Positions 1-7,872 of a stretch of DNA of 64,000 nt are shown here, piece by piece. The position numbers were made by a program, and so were the translations under genes. Under the pieces are notes generated by a model. That model saw only the letters and a list, made by a program, of their open reading frames with translations, had not been told where the DNA came from and made no database searches. The first letter of the stretch is position 1, and each line of letters starts with the position of its first letter. Origin of the DNA: Iamia sp963728655 (GTDB taxonomy: Bacteria > Actinomycetota > Acidimicrobiia > Acidimicrobiales > Iamiaceae); the NCBI GenBank assembly GCA_963728655.1, contig CAVSLD010000002.1:248001-312000 (forward strand), in the 5' to 3' direction.

Positions 1-366
1 CGGTGCGTCCACCGCGAACAGGTGGAAGAAGTAGTGGTGGTCGCCGTGGTCGGGCGGCGGCGCCGGGCCCATGTAGCCGGGCTGGCCGGTCTCGTTGGGG
101 TGGGGGGTGAAGCCGGCGGTGGCGCCCTCGGCCAGGCCGTCGGTCGCGGGGTCGATGCCGGTGGCGACCCAGTGCGTGAAGCCGTCGACGAGGGGGGCGT
201 CGGGGTCGTGGACGACGAGCACGAGCTCCACCGCCCCGTCGGGCACGCCGGACCAGCGCAGCTCGGGCGACGTGTCGTCGCCGGCGTTGCTGTGGCGCTC
301 CGGGATGGGCTCCCCGGCCCCGAAGGCGGGGGCGGTGATGGTCAGGTCTCCGTGGTTGAGCTCCAT
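1..366 (-). CDS. YbhB/YbcL-family PEBP protein (3' end outside window)
   Basis: About 122 N-terminal residues are visible and the gene runs off the left edge. The protein starts MELNHGDLTITAPAFG and has the phosphatidylethanolamine-binding protein signatures DPDAP (residues 54-58), THW (64-66) and a later GPAPPPDHGDHHY stretch, which line the anion-binding pocket in this family. The ATG is preceded by AGGAG at a normal distance. No signal peptide is seen, so it is probably cytoplasmic. Bacterial PEBP proteins have no settled function; inhibition of proteases or kinases has been proposed. The family call is firm, the role is open. Confidence 0.9.
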   Translation of the reverse strand, partial: MELNHGDLTITAPAFGAGEPIPERHSNAGDDTSPELRWSGVPDGAVELVLVVHDPDAPLVDGFTHWVATGIDPATDGLAEGATAGFTPHPNETGQPGYMGPAPPPDHGDHHYFFHLFAVDAP

Positions 367-425
367 GGGTGCTGCTCCTGTCGGTGGCGATGGGGCGGGA
401 CTGTCCGCGCCCCGCACGGGGCGTC

Positions 426-441
426 TCCCCGTCGTCGGGGA
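426..441 (-). terminator. weak hairpin downstream of ctaG
   Basis: TCCCC and GGGGA arms enclose a six-base loop about 45 bases past the ctaG stop in the direction of transcription. There is no T tract. It could end the cta operon, but the stem is only five pairs in very GC-rich DNA, so confidence is low. Confidence 0.25.
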
Positions 442-485
442 CCGGCAAACGCCCGCAGGTGCCGATGCGGGGCGCGCACCGACCC

Positions 486-1291
486 TCAGCGAGCAGCGGC
501 GGTGCCGGCCGGGCGGGGCGCAGGGCGGGCCGAGCCGGCGGACATCCAGGTGAGGAACCCCGACACCGCCACCACCAGGTAGAGCAGACCACCGGGCACC
601 CACATGAGGAGGCCGGCCAGGTGCTGGTCGTCCACCCGGGTGGTGCCCCACGCGGCGGCGCCGGTGGCGGGGGCGTCGTAGAGGACGACAGGGGTGAGCA
701 CGAGCAGGGCGCTGAGGAGGGTCAGGCCCAGGCCCAGGCCGAACGAGGCGAGCGCGGCGCGCAGGGGGTGGGTGCGGGCCGAGAGGGCCCACCAGAGCAG
801 GAGGCCCGAGGCGACCAGCGTGGCGTGCTCGACCACGTGGACGAGGCCGTGGTGGAGGGCGGCGTCGTAGAGGACGGGCACGTGCCAGGCCACCCAGGTG
901 GCCAGCTGCACGGCCGCTGCGACCCACACCACCGAACCCGCCCGGCGCGTGGCCCGCCGCAGCGGGCGGGGGGCCATGCGCACCAGCTCGCGACGGGTCG
1001 GGGCGGCCACCGCCCAGGTGGCCACCCGGACGGGACGTCCGGCGACGATGAGGAGCGGGCCGAGCACGCCGAGGAGCAGGTGCTGGGCCATGTGGGCCGA
1101 CACCAGCCTTCGCCGAGGGGGTCGAGGGGTCCGACCACGGCGACGGTGGTGACGGCCACCCCGGCCAGGAAGGCCGCCACCTGGCGGGGCGGGACGGGGT
1201 GGGGGCTCCGGACCCGACCCCGCAGGTAGACCGCCACCGCCAGGCCGGCCAGCAGCAGGGTGGCGGGGTCGAGGGCCCAGGAGGTCCACAC
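486..1291 (-). CDS. ctaG: cytochrome c oxidase assembly protein CtaG (caa3_CtaG family), one frameshift
   Basis: This multi-pass membrane protein of the caa3_CtaG family is needed for copper insertion or assembly of caa3-type oxidase. The N-terminal part starts at a GTG (VWTSWALDPATLLLAG) after a GGGCGAGG ribosome site. The central signature SAHMAQHLLLGVLGPLL is typical of the family. The frame breaks near 1110, between GPLDPLGEG and LVSAHM, and restoring one C gives the expected run. About seven hydrophobic segments follow to the stop at 486. It is the last gene of the cta operon. The function call rests on family match and context. Confidence 0.88.
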
Positions 1292-1315
1292 CTCGCCCGG
1301 GACCCACCGGCCTGT

Positions 1316-1683
1316 TCACGGGCAGGGACCGAGCACCAGGTTGGGGGCGCCCTCGGCCAGGATCAGCACCACCGAGGCGGTCGTGGCGACGAGGGCGATC
1401 CAGGCGACGAAGCCGACCCCGCCCTCCCGGCGGTGCAGGCCCCAGGCGGCCGGGATGCCGGTGGCGCACACGAGGGCCGTCGACGACGGTGGCCACGTTG
1501 ATCGACCACGAGATGCCGTGCTCGCAGGCGGCCGGCACCATGGCCGAGGTCCCGGCCAGGTGCAGCATCCACACCGCCGGACCCACCCACAGGGCCCACA
1601 CCAGGCGGGCCACCGACCACCGGTCGAGCCGGGGGGCGATCGGCGGCGGGTCCGGCCTCGGGTGTCGCGGTGGCCTCGCTCAC
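1316..1683 (-). CDS. small membrane protein of the cta operon, frameshifted
   Basis: Reading across frame breaks near 1650 and 1485 gives a protein of about 120 residues with four hydrophobic segments: VARLVWALWVGPAVWMLHL, a second with CEHGISWSINVAT, a third with ALVCATGIPAAWGL, and a fourth near the C-terminus ending in LVLGPCP. The start is the GTG at 1683 (VSEATATPEAG) or the internal GTG at 1613. It sits between ctaE and ctaG, so a role in oxidase assembly or stability is inferred. I do not recognise the family with certainty. Confidence 0.6.
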
Positions 1684-1723
1684 CGGTCCACGTCCGTGTC
1701 GTCGGGTGACGTCGGGGCCGCGC

Positions 1724-2326
1724 TCACAGGGCCACCGAGAGGTAGAGCGAGCTGTAGACGAAGACCCACACGACGTCGACGAAGTGCCAGTAGAGGACGC
1801 CGACCTCGACCCGTTCGCCCTGGGGCTCCATCCCCGTGACGGTCCGGAGCCAGAGGAAGGCGAAGATCAGCAGGCCCACCCCCACGTGGAGGGCGTGGAG
1901 GTTGGTGATGGAGTACCAGAGGGTGGCGTAGGCGTTGTCGTCGGCTCGGAACTCGGCCAGCTCCTTCTGCAGGTCGTAGAAGTGCCCGACGAGGAACACC
2001 GCCCCCATCAGCCAGGCCACGCCGAGGCCCCAGGCCACCCCCCGGCGGTCACCCCTCTTGGCCGCCCGGTGGGCGACGTGGGCGGGGACGGTGCTGCCCA
2101 GCAGGATGGCGGTGCGGATGGCGGTGAGGGTGAGCTCGGGCTCGGAGATGTCGCCCTGGGGCCAGGCGGGGGAGTTGGCCCGGATGAAGAAGTAGCTGAA
2201 CAGCAGGAGCCCGAACAGCAGTCCCTCGGTGGCGATGGTCCACACCATCCCCCACCAGCCCAGCGAGCGGCCGGTGGGGCGCGAGGCGACGGTGCGGTGG
2301 CTCGCGTCGACGACGGCGGCGGTCAT
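1724..2326 (-). CDS. ctaE: cytochrome c oxidase subunit III
   Basis: This intact 200-residue protein starts at an ATG that overlaps the ctaD stop (ATGA). It has five predicted membrane helices: WGMVWTIATEGLLFGLLLF, a helix near AILLGSTVPAHVAHRAA, VAWLMGAVFLVGHF, the segment NLHALHVGVGLLIFAFLWL and a C-terminal helix with YWHFVDVVWVFVYSSLYL. The H-x-H and WHFVDVVW motifs are diagnostic of COX3. The length fits the short five-helix actinobacterial form. The subunit stabilises the catalytic core of the terminal oxidase in the cytoplasmic membrane. Confidence 0.95.
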   Translation of the reverse strand: MTAAVVDASHRTVASRPTGRSLGWWGMVWTIATEGLLFGLLLFSYFFIRANSPAWPQGDISEPELTLTAIRTAILLGSTVPAHVAHRAAKRGDRRGVAWGLGVAWLMGAVFLVGHFYDLQKELAEFRADDNAYATLWYSITNLHALHVGVGLLIFAFLWLRTVTGMEPQGERVEVGVLYWHFVDVVWVFVYSSLYLSVAL

Positions 2327-4256
2327 CGCTCGGCGATCCCCTGCTGCCAGACGACCCCGGCCACGACCACGCCGAGGGCGCCGACCCCGGCGATGATCCA
2401 GCTCGACGCCACGATCCCGATGCAGAGCACGAGGGTGCCGAGGGCGAGGGCGAAGGGCCACGCCGCCGGGCTGGGCATGGTGACCACCTCGACCTCGTCG
2501 GCCTCGAGGGCGCTGGTGACGATGGTGCGGTGGTGCCCGCCCAGGGGCTGGGTCAGGTCCTCGTCGTCGACCACCGCCACCGCGGTGCGGGGCGTGCCCT
2601 CCTCCCAGTCCCACAGCGGGGCGTGGCTCTCCACGTCGGCGAAGGCGGCGTAGTTGTAGGCGGGGACGGGGGAGGGGACCGACCACTCCAGGGTGTCGGC
2701 GCCCCACGGGTCGGCCGGCGCCGGGGTCCCGCCCGGCGCCGGGACCGCAGGAAGTTCCACGTCATGAGGCCGATGCCGGCGGCGATCACGAAGCCGCCGA
2801 TCGAGGAGATGAGGTTCATCACGTCGAAGGCGGTGCCGTAGCCCTCGGTGTAGGTGTACACGCGCCGCGGCATCCCCATCAGGCCGAGGATGTGCTGCGG
2901 GAAGAACGTCACGTGGAAGCCCACGAAGATCAGCCAGAACGACCACACCGCCTTGCGCCGGTCGAGCATCCGGCCGGTCATCTTCGGGAACCAGAAGTGC
3001 AGGCCGGCGAAGGTCGGGAACACGGTGCCGCCGAAGAGCACGTAGTGGAAGTGGGCGACCACGAAGTAGGAGTCGTGCGCGGCCCAGTCGAACGGGACCA
3101 TGGCCACCATCACGCCGGTCATCCCGCCGATCAGGAAGGTGACGAGGAAGCCGATGGCGAAGAGCATGGGCGGCTCCAGGCGGGGCTTCTCCGGCGCGGT
3201 GGCGATGGTGCTCACCCAGGCGAAGAACTGGACGCCGGTGGGGATGGCGATGAGGGCGCTGGCCACCGAGAAGAAGTCGGCGGTGAGGGCGGGGACGCCG
3301 GTGGCGAACATGTGGTGGAGCCACAGCCCGAAGCTGATGAACCCGGTGGCCACCAGCGAGGCCACCACCAGCGGGTAGCCGACCAGCCGCCGACGGCAGA
3401 ACACCGGGATGATCGTCGACACGATGCCGGTGGCCGGGATGAACAGCAGGTAGACCTCGGGGTGGCCCCAGATCCAGAAGAGGTGCTGGTAGAGGATCGG
3501 CTGACCCCCGGCGGAGGGGTCGAAGAAGTTGAAGCCGAAGTTGCGGTCGGCCTCGAGGGTGACGCCGGCCAGGGTGATGGCGGGCAGGGCGAACACGATC
3601 ATCAGCGACATGACGATCACCCCCCACACGAACACGGGCACCCGCGGCCAGGTCATGCCCGGGGTGCGCATGCGGATGGCGGTCACCAGGAAGTTGATGG
3701 CGCCGACCGTGGTGGACACCCCCAGGAAGGCGATGCCCACGGCCCAGAAGTCCATGCCCAGCCCGCCGGTGAAGGCCCGGTCGCCGCTGAGGGGCACGTA
3801 GGCGAACCAGCCGCCCTCGGGCACGTCGCCGAAGAGGAAGCTGGAGTACAGGAGGAGCCCGGCGGACAGGTAGATCCAGTAGCTCAGGGCGTTGAGCCGG
3901 GGGAAGGCCATGTCGCGGGTGCCCACGTGGAGGGGCAGCACGTAGTTCCCGAACCCGGCGAACACCGGGGTGTTGAACAGGAAGATCATCGTCGTCCCGT
4001 GCATGGTCATGAGCTCGTTGTAGGCCTGGGGCCCGACCACGTCGGCGTCCGGGCCGGCCAGCTGCAGGCGCATGAGGAGGGCCTCCACCCCGCCGACCAG
4101 CAGGAAGGTGAAGGCGGTGACGAGGTACCGCTTGCCGATGCGCTTGTGGTCGACGGACTCGAGGGCGCCGGGGATGCCGGGTCGGTCGTCCCACGTGCGC
4201 TGGAGCGCGGCGAAGGGCGCCGCGACCCGCGGTGCGGCGCGCTCGGCCAGGCTCAC
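2323..4256 (-). CDS. ctaD: cytochrome c oxidase subunit I with C-terminal two-helix extension, one frameshift
   Basis: This is the catalytic subunit carrying haem a and the haem a3-CuB centre that reduces O2 and pumps protons. Visible signatures are WIWGHPEVYLLFIP (CuB His and Tyr), LWLHHMFATG (CuB His pair) and VVAHFHYVLFGG (haem ligands). The GTG start overlaps the ctaC stop (GTGA). The frame breaks near 2740, after LMTWNFLRS, and resumes at the actinobacterial C-terminal motif DPWGADTLEWSVPSP. The protein then continues for about 100 residues with two more hydrophobic segments (FALALGTLVLCIGIVASSW and IIAGVGALGVVVAGVVW), resembling a fused subunit IV. Total is about 640 residues. Confidence 0.93.
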
Positions 4257-5224
4257 CGGAGGCCGTCCAGGTAGGCGAGGACGGCGTCGACCTCGGCGTC
4301 GGTGAGGGGCACGTCGGGCATGACGTTGCCCTCCTTCACGTCCTGGGGGTGGTCGACGAAGCGACGGCGACCCTCCTCGGTGTTCTCGATGGCGAGGCCG
4401 GCCAGGGTCGAGCGGCTGGCCACGTGGGTGAGGTCCGGGCCCACGTCGCCATCGGCCACGGTGCCCCGGACGGTGTGGCACCCGGCGCAGGCCTGGGCGT
4501 CGAACACCTCCTGGCCGCGCGATGCCGCCTCGCCCTCGGGGGCGTCCGCCGGCCGGGCCTGGTCGGCCAGCCAGGCGTCGAACTCGTCCTGCGGCTGGGC
4601 GATCACGAGGAAGCGCATGTTGGCGTGCTGGATGCCGCAGTACTCGGCGCACAGCCCCTCGTAGGTGCCGGGCTCGTCGGCCTCGATCACCTTCTCGTTG
4701 GTCGAGCCGGGGATGAGGTCGAGCTTGCCGGCCAGGGCCGGGACCCAGAAGCTGTGGTTGACGTCGGCGCTGGTGAGCACCAGCTCGACGGGCACCCCGG
4801 CGGGGATGTGGATCTCGTTCGCCGTCTCCTGGCCGTCGGCGTAGGTGACCTCCCACCAGTACTGGTGGCCCTCGACCTCGATGCGCATCGCCGCCTCGGT
4901 GCGCTCGGAGGCCTGGATGACCCCGACGGCCACGAGCGACACCGCGGTCACGACGACGAGGGGCATGATCACGCCGCCGGCGACCAGCAGGCGCTGCTCG
5001 GACCAGCGGGGGGTCACGTCCCGTCGGCGCCGGGTGAGGCCGCGGACCAGCCACACCAGGATCCCGACGGTGATCACCGTGGCGATCACCGTCATCAGCA
5101 CCGTCAGGGTCTGGATCCGCTCCGCCTCGGGCCCGGACGCGTCGAGCCCGCGCGCTCCCCCGGAGCAGCCGGCCAGTGCCGCCGAGACGGCCCCGACCCC
5201 CAGCAGACGACGGACGCGGTGCAC
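4253..5224 (-). CDS. ctaC: cytochrome c oxidase subunit II with fused cytochrome c domain (caa3 type)
   Basis: This intact 323-residue lipoprotein has a lipobox ending at Cys20 (AALAGC), two membrane helices (about 40-60 and 80-105) and a periplasmic cupredoxin domain. The CuA motif is CAEYCGIQHANM, with ligands Cys192, Cys196, His200 and Met203. A C-terminal cytochrome c domain follows, with haem motif CAGCH (246-250) and probable axial Met302 in NVMPDV. The fused cytochrome makes this a caa3 oxidase, so electrons can be taken directly from quinol-oxidising partners. It is the first gene of the minus-strand operon ctaC-D-E-membrane protein-ctaG. The start is GTG. Confidence 0.95.
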   Translation of the reverse strand: MHRVRRLLGVGAVSAALAGCSGGARGLDASGPEAERIQTLTVLMTVIATVITVGILVWLVRGLTRRRRDVTPRWSEQRLLVAGGVIMPLVVVTAVSLVAVGVIQASERTEAAMRIEVEGHQYWWEVTYADGQETANEIHIPAGVPVELVLTSADVNHSFWVPALAGKLDLIPGSTNEKVIEADEPGTYEGLCAEYCGIQHANMRFLVIAQPQDEFDAWLADQARPADAPEGEAASRGQEVFDAQACAGCHTVRGTVADGDVGPDLTHVASRSTLAGLAIENTEEGRRRFVDHPQDVKEGNVMPDVPLTDAEVDAVLAYLDGLR

Positions 5225-5268
5225 CGGCGACCCCTCTATCCGGGTGGGCCGGGGCGAAACGGCCCAGA

Positions 5269-5297
5269 GGCTGCGTCACCCGGGGCCGGGTGGGTAG
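5269..5297 (+). promoter_or_regulatory. candidate promoter of the QcrC-like operon
   Basis: GGCTGCGTCACC is followed after 11 bases by GGGTAG, ten bases before the ATG at 5307. The same two boxes at the same spacing occur before the SDR gene (10939-10967). GGGTAG resembles the -10 box of SigB/SigF-type sigma factors, although the upstream box is not the usual GTTT. The short distance suggests a leaderless transcript. Confidence 0.45.
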
Positions 5298-5306
5298 GGG
5301 GCGGCC

Positions 5307-6085
5307 ATGGCTCGAGGGCACGTCACCGGGAGGCGGGTCGCGCTCCTGGTGCCGGTGCTCATCGCCATGGTGGTCGGCCTCACCGCCGGCCGGGCTCCCG
5401 CCCGCGACCGCCGTGCCGGCGAGGCGCAGGGGGACGGGCAGGCCGCCGTGGCTGGTGCCTCCCTGTGGCGTCGGGACTGCGCCACCTGCCACCGGGCCGA
5501 CGGCAGCGGGCTCCGCGCGCGGCCCCGACATCCGCGACGCCGGCGCCGGCGGTGTCGACTTCGAGGTCGCCACGGGCCGCATGCCCCTCGACGACCCCGA
5601 CGACCAGCCGGCACGGGTCACCCCCCAGTACGACCAGGAGGAGATCGACCAGCTGGTCGCCTACGCCAGGCAGACGTTGGAGGGTCCCGACGTCCCGGAG
5701 GTCGACGTGGCCGGCGCCGACGCCGCCGTCAGGGGGCGAGCTGTTCCGCCTGAACTGCGCCTCCTGCCACCAGTCGGTGGGGGAGGGCGGTGCCCTGGCC
5801 TACGGGCAGTACGCACCGGATCTGTCCGAGGCGACCCCGACCCAGGTGGTGGAGGCCATGCGGCTGGGCCCCCAGCAGATGCCGGTCTACGACCGGGCCA
5901 CCATCGACGACCGTCGGGCCGCCGACGTCGCCGCCTACGTGCGGGAGATCGAGCCGCCCGAGGACCGGGGGGGCTGGGGCATCGGTCACTACGGGCCGGT
6001 GCCCGAGGGCCTCGTCGCCTTCGCCCTGGGGATCGCCGCCATCCTCCTGGGGGCTCGCTGGCTCGGGTCGACCCGGGGGTCGTGA
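5307..6085 (+). CDS. QcrC-like dihaem cytochrome c, two frameshifts
   Basis: An N-terminal signal-anchor (residues 10-30) is followed by two cytochrome c domains with haem motifs CATCH (58-62) and CASCH, and by a C-terminal helix (GPVPEGLVAFALGIAAILLG). The second domain (GGALAYGQYAPDLSEATP, then MRLGPQQMPVYD) and the GPVPEGLVA tail are characteristic of QcrC, the dihaem subunit of the actinobacterial bc complex. The frame breaks near 5520 and 5735. No qcrA or qcrB follows; a molybdopterin oxidoreductase does. It probably carries electrons between that enzyme, or a distant bc complex, and the caa3 oxidase encoded divergently. Confidence 0.85.
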
Positions 6086-6131
6086 GACTGCACCGGCCCG
6101 GGCCGGGACGCCCCGATCCGGTGCTCGCCAC

Positions 6132-7382
6132 GTGAGGCCTCCCGGACCGTTCCGCGCCGACTGGTGGCGCAGCCCCCTACGGGGCCCCTGGTTCACCTCG
6201 GTGCTGGGCTCGGTGCTGCTGGTGGGCATCCCGGTGCTGGCCCTGACGGGCCTGCTGTCCTACGTCGCCTACAACCCGGACCTGGGCCAGAACGACCTCA
6301 CCCCGGGCTCGGGGATCACCGGCCTGTTCCCCTCGTGGCCCACCGACCCCTCCTGGGCCTACCGGTTGAACCAGGGCACCCACGTCACCCTGGGCATCGT
6401 CTTGGTGCCGGTGGTGCTGGCCAAGCTCTGGTCGGTGATGCCCAAGCTGTTCACCTGGCCGCCGGTGCGCTCCGCGGCCCAGGCCCTGGAGCGCCTCAGC
6501 CTGGCCCTCCTGGTGGGCGGCGTCGTCTTCGAGATCGTCACCGGCCTGGTGAACATCCAGTACTGGTACGTGTTCCCGTCGTCGTTCTACGCCGCCCACC
6601 TCTACGGCGCCTACGTGTTCACCGGTGCCTTCGTCGTCCACGTCGGCCTCAAGCTGCCCACCCTCCGACGGGCCCTGCGCCAGCGACCCGTGCGCCCCGA
6701 GCTGCGGCGGGGCCTCGACCAGTTCACCGCCGACGAGCCCGACGACACGGGGCTCGTCGCCCCCGCACCCCGGGCCCCGACCATCTCCCGCCGGGGGGCC
6801 CTGGGCCTGGTCGGCTCGGGCTCCGCCCTCCTGCTCGTCGTCTCCGCCGGGCAGAACCTGGGCGGGTGGGTGCGCGACGTCGCCCTCCTGTCGCCCCGGG
6901 GGCGGTCCACGCCCGGCGGCCCCAACGACTTCCCCATCAACAAGACGGCCGAGGGACGGGGCATCACCCCCGAGCAGATCGGTCCGGGGTGGCGGCTCAC
7001 CCTGCGCGGCGACGGCGAGCGGACCCTCAGCCGAGACGACCTGCTGGCCCTGCCCCAGCGCCGCGCCGACCTGGCCATCGCGTGTGTGGAGGGGTGGTCC
7101 ACGGGCCGCCAGACCTGGAGCGGGGTGCCGCTGCGGGACCTGGCCCGCATGGCCGGCGTGGCGGATGCCTCCACCCTCCTGGTGGAGTCGGTCGAGACCT
7201 CGACCTTCGGCACCACCACCCTGCGGGGCAACCAGGTCGCCGAGGAGGATGCCCTGCTCGCCCTGCAGGTCAACGGGGTCGACCTGTCCGACGACCACGG
7301 GTTCCCGGCCCGGGTCGTCGTCCCGGCCAACCCCGGCGTGCACAACACCAAGTGGGTCAGCCGGCTGACCTTCAGGCCCTGA
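6132..7382 (+). CDS. membrane-anchored molybdopterin-dependent oxidoreductase (b-type membrane domain plus sulfite-oxidase-like domain)
   Basis: This intact 416-residue protein has an N-terminal membrane domain of four helices, with histidines in GTHVTLGIVLVP and AYVFTGAFVVHVGL that could bind haem b as in cytochrome b561-type anchors. A further membrane segment (ALGLVGSGSALLLVVSAG) follows, then a periplasmic oxidoreductase molybdopterin domain. Cys318 in LAIACVEGWST matches the conserved cysteine that ligates Mo in the sulfite oxidase/YedY superfamily. GTG at 6132 is the best start. The substrate is unknown. Its position behind a c-type cytochrome suggests electrons pass to the respiratory chain. 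Confidence 0.85.
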   Translation: MRPPGPFRADWWRSPLRGPWFTSVLGSVLLVGIPVLALTGLLSYVAYNPDLGQNDLTPGSGITGLFPSWPTDPSWAYRLNQGTHVTLGIVLVPVVLAKLWSVMPKLFTWPPVRSAAQALERLSLALLVGGVVFEIVTGLVNIQYWYVFPSSFYAAHLYGAYVFTGAFVVHVGLKLPTLRRALRQRPVRPELRRGLDQFTADEPDDTGLVAPAPRAPTISRRGALGLVGSGSALLLVVSAGQNLGGWVRDVALLSPRGRSTPGGPNDFPINKTAEGRGITPEQIGPGWRLTLRGDGERTLSRDDLLALPQRRADLAIACVEGWSTGRQTWSGVPLRDLARMAGVADASTLLVESVETSTFGTTTLRGNQVAEEDALLALQVNGVDLSDDHGFPARVVVPANPGVHNTKWVSRLTFRP

Positions 7383-7852
7383 TGCTCGCCCGACTCCGGG
7401 ACTGGTACGGCGCCGGGCCGCTGCACCTGCTGGCCCTCCTCGCGTCGTTCGCGCTGGCCGGGTACGCGGCCGTGCAGCTGGTGCCCGACGAGCCTCGCAA
7501 GGTGCTGGTGTGGTTCCTGGCCGCGGTCGTGGGCCACGACCTGGTGCTGTTCCCCCTCTACGCCCTGGCCGACCGGTCCCTCGTCGACGTCGTGCACCAC
7601 CGGCCGCCGGTGCCCGAGCCCCGGCGCCTGGCCCTGAACCACATCCGCTTCCCGGTGCTGCTGAGCGGGCTGCTCCTGCTGGTGTGGGCGCCGCTCATCC
7701 TCGGCCTCACCGACGGCTACGAGGCCGCCACGGGCATGACCACCGACGTGTACATGGGGCGCTGGCTCGCCGTCAGCGCCGCCCTCTTCCTGGCCTCGGC
7801 CGTGGTCTACGCCGTCCGCCTCCGACGGTCGGGCCGCCCGGCTCCGGGCTGA
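7382..7852 (+). CDS. four-helix membrane protein downstream of the Mo oxidoreductase
   Basis: The 156-residue protein starts at an ATG that overlaps the previous stop (TGATG), so translation is coupled. Four hydrophobic segments are visible: near LLALLASFALAGYAAVQL, VLVWFLAAVVGHDLVLFPLY, FPVLLSGLLLLVWAPLILGL and LAVSAALFLASAVVYAV. A conserved-looking GHDLVLFP motif contains a potential ligand histidine. No family is recognised. Context suggests an accessory or assembly subunit of the neighbouring oxidoreductase. Confidence 0.7.
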   Translation: MLARLRDWYGAGPLHLLALLASFALAGYAAVQLVPDEPRKVLVWFLAAVVGHDLVLFPLYALADRSLVDVVHHRPPVPEPRRLALNHIRFPVLLSGLLLLVWAPLILGLTDGYEAATGMTTDVYMGRWLAVSAALFLASAVVYAVRLRRSGRPAPG

Positions 7853-7872
7853 CGGGGCTCGACCTTCTCGAT

